DNA of 64,000 bases from Lachnospiraceae bacterium (GCA_902363135.1 CABIZF010000008.1:1-64000), one strand, 5' to 3'; shown: positions 44,755 to 54,951, counted from the stretch's first letter. Numbers and translations are program-made. Notes: a model not told the origin generated them from the sequence alone.

Positions 44755-45591
44755 ATGACAATGCAGAAACGCAAAAAAATGACTCTTTATATGAATGTTT
44801 TTTTCGCAGCGTTAATATCCTTGATTCAGATTATGCCGATTGTTGTGGTGGTTGTGAATTCGTTTAGAGGAAACGACGAAATATCGAAGCTTATGCTGGG
44901 GTTTCCAACAAAATTTCATTTTGAAAACTATGCTGTTGCTTGGACTAGAGGGGGATATGCATATGCTTATGCAAGCAGTCTGATTATAGGTTTTGGAACT
45001 GCGTTCAGTGTGGTGTTGCTTGTTGGCCTGGCAGTTTATGGATTGTATAAGACAGATTGTTTTTTTAAGGAATTTTTTAAGTCATATTTTGTTGCGGGAC
45101 TTGCGATTCCAACGTTTGCTGTAATTGTACCACTGTTTTTTTTCTTTTATAAAATTAAGCTGATTAACACCCATATTGGAATGATTTTAATATATATAGG
45201 GATCAATATTCCATTTAACTTCATCTTTATGTCTGCATTTTTTGAGGGAATGTCAAAAGAACTGGATGAAGCGGCCCGCATTGACGGAGCATCAGAAATG
45301 CAAAATTTGTGGTATATTGTTGTTCCTCTTGCGAAACCTATCATGACAAGTGTTATGTTAATCGTATTTGTGAATACGTGGAACGAGTTTCTTTTTTCCA
45401 ATACCTTTTTACAAAAAGAAGAAATGCGAACGGTATCTTTGCGCTTCTTTAACTTTGTAGGAAAAAACGGGGCAGATTATGGTTATATTTACGCAGCAGC
45501 TATTATTTCAATACTTCCAATCATTATAATATACTTTTTGATGCAGGATTCATTTGTAGAAGGAATGACAACAGGAAGCGTGAAAGGATAA
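44755..45591 (+). CDS. Sugar ABC importer permease 2
   Basis: The 278-aa MalG/UgpE-like subunit has six hydrophobic segments and the EAA loop ELDEAARIDGASEMQNLWYI (about 169-188). It starts two bases after the first permease stop. Together with permease 1 it forms the channel for the substrate bound by the 42449 product. Confidence 0.92.
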   Translation: MTMQKRKKMTLYMNVFFAALISLIQIMPIVVVVVNSFRGNDEISKLMLGFPTKFHFENYAVAWTRGGYAYAYASSLIIGFGTAFSVVLLVGLAVYGLYKTDCFFKEFFKSYFVAGLAIPTFAVIVPLFFFFYKIKLINTHIGMILIYIGINIPFNFIFMSAFFEGMSKELDEAARIDGASEMQNLWYIVVPLAKPIMTSVMLIVFVNTWNEFLFSNTFLQKEEMRTVSLRFFNFVGKNGADYGYIYAAAIISILPIIIIYFLMQDSFVEGMTTGSVKG

Positions 45592-45597
45592 AAGATT

Positions 45598-47208
45598 ATG
45601 GTAGAATTTCCAAAGTATGTAAAAATCAATGATTTGGATTTGGTAATGGCTATTCGTGAGGGAATGAATCCAATGCTGGAGTGGTATGATAAAAAACATA
45701 ACAATCTTCCCTATTTTTGGAATTATATTTCTGGTCCCAAATATGGAAATAGTCATCATAAAAGTTATAGCTGTGTTCATTCCATGGGGCGATGGCTTGA
45801 TGCTTTAGTTAATGCAGAAGCGATCACAGGAGAAGTCGTACCACAGGAAATATATGATCAATTGGCATTTTGGGCATATGAAATCTTTAATAATGATACT
45901 GGAATGATGGCTAATTTAAATGTAAATACATTTGAGTGGGAAAAGGTATGTGATCTGCATAATCTTAGGGAGGCAATGTATGCCTTTGTAGCATTGTTAA
46001 AGAAAAATCCAAATGATCAGAAGGCTAAAAAAGGCGCAGAACATTTGATCGATATGGTCGATCGATATACAGATTTTGAAACGGGAAATTGGAAGACAGA
46101 CCTGTATGAACGTGAATGCGGAGGAAAAGTTGAATGTGGGGCTAGCAGTGAACGGGAAGTATATAGGTTTTCTTCTACGCTTGGAAGGTATATTGGGGGA
46201 TTAGTCAGACTGTATATGGTATATCCGTATGATAAGGCGTTGGACCAGGCTATCAGGCTTACGGATACAGCATTAAAAAATGTTTTGCTTGATGATGGAG
46301 AATTTGACAGAGAAAGATTTGCAGAGCATCTTCATTCAACAAGTTCTATGATTTCAGGAATTGCTATGTTAGGCAGTTTGATTCAGAATCAAGAAATTTT
46401 ATGCCGGGTAAAAAAATTTATGGAAAATGGATACTACCAGGTTGCTACCGATTTTGGATGGTGTTTAGAAAATGACAAAAGGGTAGATAATTGGGTGGGG
46501 GAAATTAATAACACAGGTGATTACCTGGAAGCATGTTTGTGCTTGGGCAAAGCAGGTTATGAAGAGTATTACGATAGAGCTGATAAGATGATAAGATGCC
46601 ATCTTCTGCCATCGCAACTTTTGGATGTCAGTTTTATTTCAGATGAAGAATCTGAAGATGATTCCATTTCCAAAATGGCAACTAGGATGAAAGGAGCGTT
46701 TGGCTTCCCATGTCCATACGGTCATGAATATGAGCCTGGAAGCGAGATATCCTTCAATTGGGATATCGTTGGTGGAGGGGTTAGCAGCCTCTGTTGGGCA
46801 TATAATCATATTGTGACAAATGTGAATGGAATTATCAGCGTTAATTTGCAGTTTGATTATGAAGATGAGAAAATTTGCTATAGAACGCCATATTCATGTG
46901 GAGAAATGAAAATTTTACTCAAAGAAGATCGAGTAGTCAGATGCCTGATGCCAAAAGATGTAGATTGGAATGCATTAATAAAGGAACTAAACCGACAGTC
47001 AATATTATTTTATATAGAAGGACAATGGTTATATCTATATGGAATTTATCAAAAGGGTATGTTGAGATTGCCGGTTAAGTATTTGAAGCAACGTAAAAAA
47101 TACTCATTTAGAAATAATGAGTTATTGGTAGACTATGTAGGAAATAGGATAGTTGGAATGAGTTCTGAAGGAAAAAGATTATGCTTTTTTAAGGAGGTAA
47201 ATAAATGA
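45598..47208 (+). CDS. Six-hairpin (GH127-like) glycosidase-type protein
   Basis: The 536-aa protein has no signal peptide and an alpha-helical barrel pattern. The middle stretch GEINNTGDYLEACLCLGKAG (about 301-320), the downstream DRADKMIRCHLLPSQL, and the later WAYNHIVTNVNGIISVNLQF (about 400-420) match in outline the (alpha/alpha)6 proteins related to beta-L-arabinofuranosidases. The usual cysteine pair before the last of these is replaced by WDIVGGGVSSL, so the GH127 catalytic cysteine is apparently missing. The reaction is therefore unknown. It follows the permease by six bases and overlaps the next gene by four bases (ATGA). Confidence 0.55.
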   Translation: MVEFPKYVKINDLDLVMAIREGMNPMLEWYDKKHNNLPYFWNYISGPKYGNSHHKSYSCVHSMGRWLDALVNAEAITGEVVPQEIYDQLAFWAYEIFNNDTGMMANLNVNTFEWEKVCDLHNLREAMYAFVALLKKNPNDQKAKKGAEHLIDMVDRYTDFETGNWKTDLYERECGGKVECGASSEREVYRFSSTLGRYIGGLVRLYMVYPYDKALDQAIRLTDTALKNVLLDDGEFDRERFAEHLHSTSSMISGIAMLGSLIQNQEILCRVKKFMENGYYQVATDFGWCLENDKRVDNWVGEINNTGDYLEACLCLGKAGYEEYYDRADKMIRCHLLPSQLLDVSFISDEESEDDSISKMATRMKGAFGFPCPYGHEYEPGSEISFNWDIVGGGVSSLCWAYNHIVTNVNGIISVNLQFDYEDEKICYRTPYSCGEMKILLKEDRVVRCLMPKDVDWNALIKELNRQSILFYIEGQWLYLYGIYQKGMLRLPVKYLKQRKKYSFRNNELLVDYVGNRIVGMSSEGKRLCFFKEVNK

Positions 47209-48572
47209 TTGAGAATACATTGTGGATGACATACTTTGAATATCTTCCTATCGAATTGAAGCAGGCAGAGGAAGAAGGAAAAAATGTTGAATTATATAGA
47301 AAAGAGATAGAAGAAATTATTCAGACATCAGGTGATATGTCATTTGAAGAAAAAGAAAGAAAAGCCTGGGAAATACTGGATAGAATTGAAAAAGAACCAA
47401 TTAAAAGAGAGTTCCCATATCAGGAACCAAATGAAATAGAAAAAATAGAGGAATTGAGAAATACGGAACTTAGAAGGAACTTTACTGTAGATCAAGCGAC
47501 AATAGAAGACAGAGTTTGGGGTGCATGGCTTGGACGCTGTATTGGATGTTTGCTGGGCCAACCTATTGAAGGTTGGAAAAGAAAAAGAATTGAAGGGTTC
47601 CTTAAAGATACCGATAATTATCCAGTTGAGAGGTTTTTGTCATCTGATGTTTCAGAAGAAATAATTCATAAATATAATGTAAGTAATAATGGAGAAAATG
47701 CATTTTGTGATACTGTCACTCACTGGATTAATAACATTGTAGATATGCCAGAGGATGATGATACAAATTATACAGTCATAGGCTTGAAAACTCTTGAAAT
47801 TTATGGAAAAGATTTTACGAGTGATCAAATTGCATGGATGTGGCTTACAAGTCTTCCAATGGGTCATGTTTCTACTGCTGAAAGAGTAGCGTATAGAAAT
47901 ATTGGCAATCTGGTGCCTACCTCTAAAAGTGGCTGGTGGAAGAATCCATATAGGGAATGGATAGGTGCACAGATCAGGGCAGATATCTTTGGTTATGTGT
48001 GCCCAGGGGATCCGAAGAAGGCAGCTGATATGGCATGGAGAGATGCAAGAATCTCTCATGCAAAAAATGGAATATATGGAGAAATGTTTGTAGCAGCTTT
48101 GCTTGCGGCAGCATATGCTGAAAGCAACGTTGTCAAATTAATTGAAACGGCTTTAGGCGAAATCCCTGCAACATCGAGACTTTATGAAGTAGTATTGGGA
48201 ATAGTATCAGATTATTGTAATGGAGTATCAAAAGAGAAAGCTATTAATAAACTACATAGTAAATATAATGAAGATGATAGCCATGATTGGTGTCTCACTA
48301 TTACCAATGCAGCTGTAGTTGCTATTTCGATTCTATACGGGGAAACTGATTTTACCAATGCGCTTGGTATAGCAATGGAATGTGGCTATGATACTGATTG
48401 TAATGGGGCTACGGTTGGTTCGATTATGGGAATAATGATTGGAGCAAAGAACATTCCAGAATCTTGGAAGAATAATGTGACTGGTATACTTAGAACAGGA
48501 GTTTCAGGATTTTATCAGGTGAGCATTGAAGAACTTACGAGACGAACATGTGCAATCATAGATAAAAAGTAA
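47205..48572 (+). CDS. ADP-ribosylglycohydrolase-family protein
   Basis: The 455-aa protein has a 95-residue N-terminal extension rich in charged residues, then a DraG-like domain. RVWGAWLGRCIGCLLGQPIE (about 103-122) is the family start. Metal-binding motifs are DDDTNYT (about 185-191) and GYDTDCNGATVGSIMG (about 395-410). Such enzymes cleave N- or O-glycosidic bonds to a ribosyl-type furanose, with Mg2+. In a sugar import operon, between a glycosidase-like protein and a ketose epimerase, a role in catabolism is more likely than protein de-ADP-ribosylation. AAGGAGG precedes the start. The start codon overlaps the previous stop. Confidence 0.85.
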   Translation: MIENTLWMTYFEYLPIELKQAEEEGKNVELYRKEIEEIIQTSGDMSFEEKERKAWEILDRIEKEPIKREFPYQEPNEIEKIEELRNTELRRNFTVDQATIEDRVWGAWLGRCIGCLLGQPIEGWKRKRIEGFLKDTDNYPVERFLSSDVSEEIIHKYNVSNNGENAFCDTVTHWINNIVDMPEDDDTNYTVIGLKTLEIYGKDFTSDQIAWMWLTSLPMGHVSTAERVAYRNIGNLVPTSKSGWWKNPYREWIGAQIRADIFGYVCPGDPKKAADMAWRDARISHAKNGIYGEMFVAALLAAAYAESNVVKLIETALGEIPATSRLYEVVLGIVSDYCNGVSKEKAINKLHSKYNEDDSHDWCLTITNAAVVAISILYGETDFTNALGIAMECGYDTDCNGATVGSIMGIMIGAKNIPESWKNNVTGILRTGVSGFYQVSIEELTRRTCAIIDKK

Positions 48573-48609
48573 AAGAACTGATAGAGGGTTTAATACTGAG
48601 GTGTAGAAT

Positions 48610-49485
48610 ATGAAATATGGTATTTATTACGCTTATTGGGAAAAGGAATGGAATGGAGATTACAAATATTATATAGATAAAATTTCAAAATTAGGTTTTG
48701 ATATTCTGGAAATTTCTTGCGGCGCTTTTTCTGACTATTACACGAAAGATCAGGAGTTAATTGATATTGGAAAATATGCGAAAGAAAAAGGCGTAACATT
48801 GACAGCAGGGTATGGACCTCATTTTAATGAAAGCCTGTCATCTTCAGAACCCAATACGCAGAAACAAGCAATCAGTTTTTGGAAAGAGACGCTCCGGAAA
48901 TTGAAGTTAATGGATATTCATATTGTTGGAGGCGCACTCTATGGTTATTGGCCTGTAGATTATTCCAAACCTTTTGATAAGAAAAGGGATTTAGAGAATT
49001 CCATTAAAAACATGAAAATTATTAGTCAGTATGCTGAAGAATATGACATAATGATGGGGATGGAAGTTCTTAACCGTTTTGAAGGCTATATGTTGAATAC
49101 ATGCGATGAAGCGTTGGCATACGTTGAAGAGGTTGGCTCTTCTAATGTTGGTGTTATGTTAGATACTTTTCATATGAATATAGAGGAAGATAATATAGCA
49201 GCAGCCATTCGTAAAGCGGGAGATAGGCTTTGTCACTTCCACATAGGAGAAGGAAATCGTAAAGTACCAGGAAAAGGTATGCTTCCTTGGAATGAGATAG
49301 GACAGGCATTGCGAGATATAAACTACCAACATGCAGCAGTTATGGAGCCATTTGTAATGCAGGGAGGAACAGTAGGGCATGATATTAAAATATGGAGAGA
49401 TATCATTGGAAACTGTTCTGAAGCTACATTAGATATGGACGCTCAAAGTGCGTTGCACTTTGTAAAACATGTATTTGAAGCCTAA
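48610..49485 (+). CDS. D-psicose (D-allulose) 3-epimerase
   Basis: The 291-aa TIM-barrel enzyme begins MKYGIYYAYWEKEWNGDYKY, very close to the D-psicose 3-epimerase of Clostridium cellulolyticum as I remember it. The metal ligands keep the family spacing: E152 (MEVLNRFE), D185 (MLDTFHMN), H211 (HFHIGE) and E246 (VMEPF). It interconverts D-fructose and D-allulose, and often other ketohexoses such as tagatose and sorbose, at C3. It is the last gene of the importer operon, 37 bases after the previous stop, and is followed by a terminator. Confidence 0.88.
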   Translation: MKYGIYYAYWEKEWNGDYKYYIDKISKLGFDILEISCGAFSDYYTKDQELIDIGKYAKEKGVTLTAGYGPHFNESLSSSEPNTQKQAISFWKETLRKLKLMDIHIVGGALYGYWPVDYSKPFDKKRDLENSIKNMKIISQYAEEYDIMMGMEVLNRFEGYMLNTCDEALAYVEEVGSSNVGVMLDTFHMNIEEDNIAAAIRKAGDRLCHFHIGEGNRKVPGKGMLPWNEIGQALRDINYQHAAVMEPFVMQGGTVGHDIKIWRDIIGNCSEATLDMDAQSALHFVKHVFEA

Positions 49486-49502
49486 TCGCGAAAAGTTTGA
49501 TT

Positions 49503-49522
49503 GATTGCGAATGTCCGCTTTA
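49503..49522 (+). repeat. Partial copy of repeat family 2
   Basis: GATTGCGAATGTCCGCTTTA matches the last third of the long form. It lies 17 bases after the epimerase stop. Confidence 0.55.
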
Positions 49523-49555
49523 TAAAAATCTGATCATAGCATAGAGCAAAAGAGA

Positions 49556-49600
49556 AAAAGTACAGAACAAATGTTTGAGTTTGCTCTGTACTTTTTTTTG
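49556..49600 (+). terminator. Terminator of the importer-epimerase operon
   Basis: AAAAAGTACAGA pairs with TCTGTACTTTTT around an inner CAAA/TTTG, followed by a T-run of eight bases. Confidence 0.88.
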
Positions 49601-49614
49601 TCTGAATGGTATAC

Positions 49615-49777
49615 TAGTACATCATACTGCAAATAACTGAACTACATAACTTGCCTGAATTTCCATCTGCGACATCAGAAAAACTTGATGTAGCCCGCTA
49701 CGCCTGCGTTTTTCTTCTTTGCAGAATGAAAATTCATTCTGCGTTATTAGTCCAGTTAATTTTTGTATGCTGTACTA
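49615..49777. mobile_element. MITE-like element with terminal inverted repeats
   Basis: TAGTACATCATACTGCAAAT (49615) and the reverse complement of the right end, TAGTACAGCATACAAAAATT (49777 going left), are similar, and both continue with AACTG[AG]ACTA: about 35 bp of imperfect terminal inverted repeats around a 163-bp element. Inside are a perfect GCAGAATGA-AAAT-TCATTCTGC hairpin (49721-49742) and GTAGC-CC-GCTAC. It carries no ORF. It marks the right edge of the AT-rich block and lies upstream of uvrB. Confidence 0.65.
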
Positions 49778-49855
49778 AACCAGTAACCATACTAAGAATA
49801 TGATTGCGGTTTGCACTTGCTGCAGATCGCTTTTACTCGGTCAGGAGAGCGCATT

Positions 49856-51853
49856 ATGGATCATTTTAAATTACATTCAGAGTTCCGGCCCACCGGAGAT
49901 CAGCCGCAGGCGATCAAGGAGCTGGTGGAGGGATTTCAGGAAGGAAATCAGTTCGAAACGCTGTTGGGGGTGACTGGTTCCGGCAAGACCTTTACGATGG
50001 CAAATGTGATCGAGAAGCTGAATAAGCCGACGCTTGTACTGGCACACAATAAGACGCTGGCGGCACAGCTGTACGGTGAGATGAAGGAATTCTTTCCGGA
50101 AAATGCAGTGGAATATTTTGTCTCCTACTATGATTATTATCAGCCGGAGGCGTATGTACCATCCTCGGATACGTACATTGCGAAGGATTCTGCGATCAAT
50201 GATGAGATCGATAAGCTGCGTTTATCGGCGACGGCCTCACTGGTCGAACGGAAGGATGTCATTATTGTGGCGAGCGTTTCCTGCATTTACGGATTGGGCA
50301 GCCCGGCAGACTATAAGGATATGGTGCTGTATCTCCGCCAGGGGCAGGAGCGCGACCGGGACGAGATCATCCATAAGCTGATCGATATCCAGTATGACAG
50401 GAACGATATGGATTTTCACCGCGGTACGTTTCGTGTCCGGGGCGATGTGCTGGAGATTTTTCCGGCAAATGCGGATGAGTATGCGTATCGGGTAGAATTT
50501 TTCGGAGATGAGATCGACCGGATTACCGAAATCGACACGCTGACCGGTGAGATTCGGAAGGGACTGGAATTTATCGCTGTTTTTCCGGCGTCCCATTATG
50601 TTGTTCCGATGGATAAAATTCTGCGGGCAGCGAATGCGATTGAGGAGGAGCTGGCCGAGCGCGTAGAATATTTTAAGAGTGAGGACAAGCTGCTGGAGGC
50701 GCAGCGGATCGCAGAGCGGACGAACTATGACGTGGAAATGCTCCGGGAGACAGGCTTTTGTTCCGGCGTTGAGAACTATTCCCGACATCTGGCCGGGATG
50801 CCTGCCGGGGCGACACCGCATACACTGATGGATTATTTCGGGGATGACTATCTTCTGATTATCGATGAGTCGCACAAGACGGTGCCGCAGGTGCGGGCAA
50901 TGTACGTCGGAGACCAGTCGCGGAAGACGACGTTGGTCGACTATGGTTTTCGACTGCCGTCCGCAAAGGACAACCGTCCGCTGAATTTTGATGAATTTGA
51001 GAGCAAGCTGGATCAGGTGCTCTTTGTATCTGCGACGCCCGGAGACTACGAGGCGGAGCACGAGCTGCTGCGGGCGTCGCAGATCATCCGCCCGACCGGG
51101 CTGCTGGATCCGGAGGTCGAGGTGCGTCCGGTGGAGGGACAGATTGACGATCTGATCGGAGAGATCAATAAGGAGACGGCTGCCGGGAATAAGGTACTCG
51201 TGACGACGCTGACGAAGCGGATGGCAGAAGACCTGACCGACTACATGAAAGAGGTCGGAATCCGGGTGCGGTATCTGCATTCGGACATTGATACGCTGGA
51301 GCGCACGGAGATCATCCGCGATATGCGCCTGGATGTATTTGATGTGCTGGTCGGCATCAATCTGCTCCGGGAGGGACTGGATATTCCGGAGATATCACTC
51401 GTGGCGATTCTGGATGCAGACAAGGAAGGATTCCTGCGTTCTGAGGTATCGCTGATTCAGACGATTGGCCGTGCCGCACGAAATGCGCAGGGACATGTCA
51501 TCATGTACGCAGATGTGATCACGGATTCCATGCGCGGCGCAATGGAGGAGACAATGCGCCGCCGGAAGCTGCAGCAGGCGTACAATGAGGAGCACGGCAT
51601 TACTCCGCAGACGATCAAAAAGGCAGTCCGGGATCTGATCAGCATTTCCAAGGCAGTCGCGAAGGAAGAGAAGGAGCTCGAAAAGGATCCGGAATCAATG
51701 AGCCGGGAGGAGCTGGAGAAGCTGATTGGCGAGGTGCACAAGCAGATGAAGAAGGCGGCGGCCGAGCTGAACTTCGAGGCGGCAGCCACGCTGCGTGATC
51801 AGATGATTTCGCTGAAGAAATATTTACAGGAGACGGACTGCATAACGGTATAA
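49856..51853 (+). CDS. uvrB: Excinuclease ABC subunit B
   Basis: The 665-aa helicase-like subunit loads onto damaged DNA with UvrA and recruits UvrC. The start at 49856 has AGGAGAG upstream; the longer reading from 49811 is rejected. Walker A is GVTGSGKT (about 38-45), the beta-hairpin region is [18 protein letters not shown], and helicase motifs VSATPGDYE and QTIGRAARN follow. The C-terminal UVR domain (about 625-660) has [20 protein letters not shown]. No clear LexA box was found upstream. Confidence 0.97.
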   Translation: MDHFKLHSEFRPTGDQPQAIKELVEGFQEGNQFETLLGVTGSGKTFTMANVIEKLNKPTLVLAHNKTLAAQLYGEMKEFFPENAVEYFVSYYDYYQPEAYVPSSDTYIAKDSAINDEIDKLRLSATASLVERKDVIIVASVSCIYGLGSPADYKDMVLYLRQGQERDRDEIIHKLIDIQYDRNDMDFHRGTFRVRGDVLEIFPANADEYAYRVEFFGDEIDRITEIDTLTGEIRKGLEFIAVFPASHYVVPMDKILRAANAIEEELAERVEYFKSEDKLLEAQRIAERTNYDVEMLRETGFCSGVENYSRHLAGMPAGATPHTLMDYFGDDYLLIIDESHKTVPQVRAMYVGDQSRKTTLVDYGFRLPSAKDNRPLNFDEFESKLDQVLFVSATPGDYEAEHELLRASQIIRPTGLLDPEVEVRPVEGQIDDLIGEINKETAAGNKVLVTTLTKRMAEDLTDYMKEVGIRVRYLHSDIDTLERTEIIRDMRLDVFDVLVGINLLREGLDIPEISLVAILDADKEGFLRSEVSLIQTIGRAARNAQGHVIMYADVITDSMRGAMEETMRRRKLQQAYNEEHGITPQTIKKAVRDLISISKAVAKEEKELEKDPESMSREELEKLIGEVHKQMKKAAAELNFEAAATLRDQMISLKKYLQETDCITV

Positions 51854-51874
51854 GATGAGGAGAAAATATAAACT

Positions 51875-54766
51875 ATGAGTATAGAGACATTTACGGAAGC
51901 ACTTCAGGAGGAAGCGCCGGGGATCGATAAAAAGCAGTACATCCGGATTCGTGGGGCAAATGAGCACAATCTGAAAAATGTCAGCCTGGATATTCCGCGG
52001 AATAAGTTTGTGGTGTTCACCGGCCTGTCGGGCTCGGGCAAGTCTTCGCTTGCGTTTGATACGATCTACGCAGAGGGGCAGAGGCGGTATATGGAGTCAC
52101 TCTCCTCATATGCACGGCAGTTCCTTGGTCAGATGGAAAAGCCGGACGTGGAGAGTATTGAAGGACTTCCGCCTGCGATTTCCATCGACCAGAAGTCGAC
52201 GAACCGCAATCCACGTTCTACGGTCGGCACAGTGACGGAGATTTATGACTATTTCCGTCTGCTCTATGCACGGATCGGGACGCCGCACTGTCCGAAGTGC
52301 GGAAAGGTCATCGCAAAGCAGAGCGTTGATCAGATGGTGGATCAGGTCATGGCGCTTCCGGAGCGCAGCAGGATTCAGCTGCTCGCGCCCGTCGTGCGGG
52401 GACGCAAGGGTGAGCATGCAAAGCTGCTTGAGCAGGCGAAGCGCAGCGGCTACGTCCGGGTGCGGATTGACGGAAGCATGTATGAGCTTTCTGAAGATAT
52501 CAAGCTGGAAAAAAATATCAAGCACAATATTGAGATTGTCGTAGACCGTCTGATCGTGAAGCCGGGGATTGAGCAGCGGCTGACAGACTCAATGGAAAAT
52601 GTACTGCATCTCGCCAATGGTCTTGCGCTTGTCGAGGTAAACGGCGGGGAGGCAGCCGACGGGAGCATGCTCAGCTTCAGCCAGAGCTTTTCCTGCCCGG
52701 ACTGCGGAATCAGTATTGAGGAGATCGAGCCGCGCAGCTTTTCGTTCAATAATCCGTTCGGAGCCTGCCCGGACTGCTATGGCCTCGGCTATAAGATGGA
52801 GTTTGACGTTGATCTGATGATACCGGATCGCTCCATGAGTATTCAGGATGGTGCGATCGTTGTGACAGGATGGCAGTCCTGCACGGACAAGGGCAGCTTT
52901 ACCCGTGCGATTCTGGATGCACTGGCAAAGGAGTATCAGTTTGACCTTGCGACTCCGTTTCAGGAGCTGCCGCAGGATGTTCAGGATATGCTGATTCACG
53001 GCACAAACGGCCGGGAAGTGAAGGTGTACTACAAGGGGCAGCGCGGCGAAGGTATTTATGACGTTGCCTTTGAGGGGCTGATCAAAAATGTGGAGCGGCG
53101 TTACCGGGAGACCGGCTCGGACACAATGAAGCAGGAATACGAGAGCTTTATGCGTATCACACCGTGTAAGGCCTGTGGCGGGCAGCGTCTGAAAAAGTCT
53201 GCACTGGCAGTCACGGTAGCAGATAAAAATATCGCGGAGATCACGGCGATGTCAATCGGAGAGCTGCAGCAGTTTATGGAGCAGCTCGTGCTCACGCAGC
53301 AACAGGAGCTGATTGGACATCAGATTTTAAAGGAGATCCGTGCCCGACTTCGTTTTCTTGTCAATGTCGGACTGGAATATTTGAGCCTCGCACGTGCAAC
53401 CGGCACCTTATCCGGCGGAGAGGCGCAGCGGATTCGTCTGGCGACGCAGATTGGATCGGGTCTGGTCGGTGTGGCGTACATTTTGGATGAGCCGAGCATC
53501 GGACTGCATCAACGGGATAATGACAAGCTGCTCAGTACGTTGAACAGTCTGCGGGATCTCGGCAACACGCTGATTGTCGTTGAGCATGACGAGGATACAA
53601 TGCGTGCGGCGGACTTTATCGTGGATGTCGGACCGGGAGCCGGTGAGCACGGTGGTCATATCGTGGCAACCGGTACGGTGGAGGATCTGATGAACTGTGA
53701 GGAATCCATCACCGGTGCCTACTTGAGCGGACGGATCCGGATCCCGGTGCCAAAGGTACGGCGGGCACCGAACGGCTGGATTGAGGTGCGTGGTGCGCAG
53801 GAGAACAATCTGAAAAAAATCAACGTAAAGTTTCCGCTTGGCGTGCTGACCTGTGTGACCGGTGTTTCCGGCTCCGGGAAGAGTTCGCTTGTCAATGAGA
53901 TTCTCTACAAGCGTCTGGCGCGGGATCTGAACCGTGCGCGTGTCATTCCGGGCAGGCACACGGAGATTCGCGGTCTGGAGCAGTTGGATAAGGTCATTAA
54001 CATAGACCAGTCACCGATTGGACGGACGCCGCGTTCGAATCCGGCGACCTACACTGGTGTGTTCGATCAGATCCGTGATCTGTTTGCGGCGACTGCGGAT
54101 GCAAAGGCGCGTGGTTACAAGAAGGGCCGTTTCAGCTTTAATGTAAAAGGCGGGCGGTGTGAGGCATGCTCCGGCGATGGAATCCTGAAGATCGAGATGC
54201 ATTTTCTTCCGGATGTCTATGTGCCGTGCGAGGTCTGCAAGGGCAAACGGTACAATCGGGAGACGCTGGAAGTAAAATACAAAGGAAAGTCCATTTACGA
54301 TGTATTGAATATGACCGTAGAGGAAGCGATGGAATTCTTTAAGCATATCCCGTCAATTTACCGGAAGATCGAGACATTGAATGATGTCGGATTGTCCTAT
54401 ATCCGGCTGGGACAGCCGTCGACGGAGCTCTCCGGCGGCGAGGCACAGCGGGTTAAGCTGGCGACGGAGCTGAGCCGCCGCAGTACCGGAAAGACGGTCT
54501 ATATTCTGGATGAGCCGACAACCGGACTGCACTTTGCAGATGTGCATAAGCTGATCGAGATCCTGCACCGGCTTGCGGAGAGCGGAAACACGGTTATCGT
54601 CATCGAACACAATTTGGATGTCATCAAGACAGCAGATTATATTATTGATATCGGCCCGGAGGGCGGCGATCGTGGCGGTACGGTGATTGCACAGGGGACG
54701 CCGGAGGAGGTGGCCGAGAGTCCGATATCGTATACAGGGAAGTATGTGAAGAGATATTTAAAATAA
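51875..54766 (+). CDS. uvrA: Excinuclease ABC subunit A
   Basis: The 963-aa ABC-type damage sensor has two ATPase modules: Walker [10 protein letters not shown] near residue 50 with [14 protein letters not shown] near 511, and GVSGSGKSS near 665 with [14 protein letters not shown] near 853. Zinc motifs are visible (CPKCGKV, CPDCG, and the CEACSGDG...[10 protein letters not shown] block). It starts 21 bases after uvrB and shares its transcript. The N-terminus has about 20 extra residues before the conserved [13 protein letters not shown]. Confidence 0.97.
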   Translation: MSIETFTEALQEEAPGIDKKQYIRIRGANEHNLKNVSLDIPRNKFVVFTGLSGSGKSSLAFDTIYAEGQRRYMESLSSYARQFLGQMEKPDVESIEGLPPAISIDQKSTNRNPRSTVGTVTEIYDYFRLLYARIGTPHCPKCGKVIAKQSVDQMVDQVMALPERSRIQLLAPVVRGRKGEHAKLLEQAKRSGYVRVRIDGSMYELSEDIKLEKNIKHNIEIVVDRLIVKPGIEQRLTDSMENVLHLANGLALVEVNGGEAADGSMLSFSQSFSCPDCGISIEEIEPRSFSFNNPFGACPDCYGLGYKMEFDVDLMIPDRSMSIQDGAIVVTGWQSCTDKGSFTRAILDALAKEYQFDLATPFQELPQDVQDMLIHGTNGREVKVYYKGQRGEGIYDVAFEGLIKNVERRYRETGSDTMKQEYESFMRITPCKACGGQRLKKSALAVTVADKNIAEITAMSIGELQQFMEQLVLTQQQELIGHQILKEIRARLRFLVNVGLEYLSLARATGTLSGGEAQRIRLATQIGSGLVGVAYILDEPSIGLHQRDNDKLLSTLNSLRDLGNTLIVVEHDEDTMRAADFIVDVGPGAGEHGGHIVATGTVEDLMNCEESITGAYLSGRIRIPVPKVRRAPNGWIEVRGAQENNLKKINVKFPLGVLTCVTGVSGSGKSSLVNEILYKRLARDLNRARVIPGRHTEIRGLEQLDKVINIDQSPIGRTPRSNPATYTGVFDQIRDLFAATADAKARGYKKGRFSFNVKGGRCEACSGDGILKIEMHFLPDVYVPCEVCKGKRYNRETLEVKYKGKSIYDVLNMTVEEAMEFFKHIPSIYRKIETLNDVGLSYIRLGQPSTELSGGEAQRVKLATELSRRSTGKTVYILDEPTTGLHFADVHKLIEILHRLAESGNTVIVIEHNLDVIKTADYIIDIGPEGGDRGGTVIAQGTPEEVAESPISYTGKYVKRYLK

Positions 54767-54813
54767 ATTTGCTGAAAGCTATCTTCGCATGTTATTGTTG
54801 CGCTGAACTGTTT
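54765..54813 (+). repeat. Direct repeat, left copy, flanking the structured repeat after uvrA
   Basis: AAATTTGCTGAAAGCTATCT, TCGCATGTTATTGTTGCGCT, GAACTGTTTA. It recurs at 54952-55001 with a few changes. It overlaps the uvrA stop codon by two bases. Confidence 0.85.
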
Positions 54814-54844
54814 AAGGGGCTGTGAAGTGCGGACGTTCCGCGCA

Positions 54845-54923
54845 GGCCACAGATCCACCTGCTGCGCAGGCTATCCGCTGCTAAAGCAGCTCCTATCTGT
54901 GGCTGATGGGCGTCCCGCCCATC
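54845..54923 (-). ncRNA. Structured three-way-junction repeat, copy 3 (inverted)
   Basis: Read on the minus strand it has the same plan as 20991-21073. A hairpin GATGGGCG-GGA-CGCCCATC comes first. The junction is closed by CCACAGAT/ATCTGTGG and contains GCTGC-TTTA-GCAGC, the linker GGATA, and GCCTGC-GCA-GCAGGT. The closing stem and the third stem differ from copy 1 by paired changes. Confidence 0.7.
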
Positions 54924-54951
54924 CCAACATGCAAATATAGCCCTCAGCAAA

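Noticed and set aside
49786..49855. LexA box before uvrB
   Set aside because: No GAAC-N4-GTTC or similar pattern was found.
50237..51280. 347-codon minus-strand frame inside uvrB
   Set aside because: Shadow frame; the composition is that of an antisense reading and it shows no domain.
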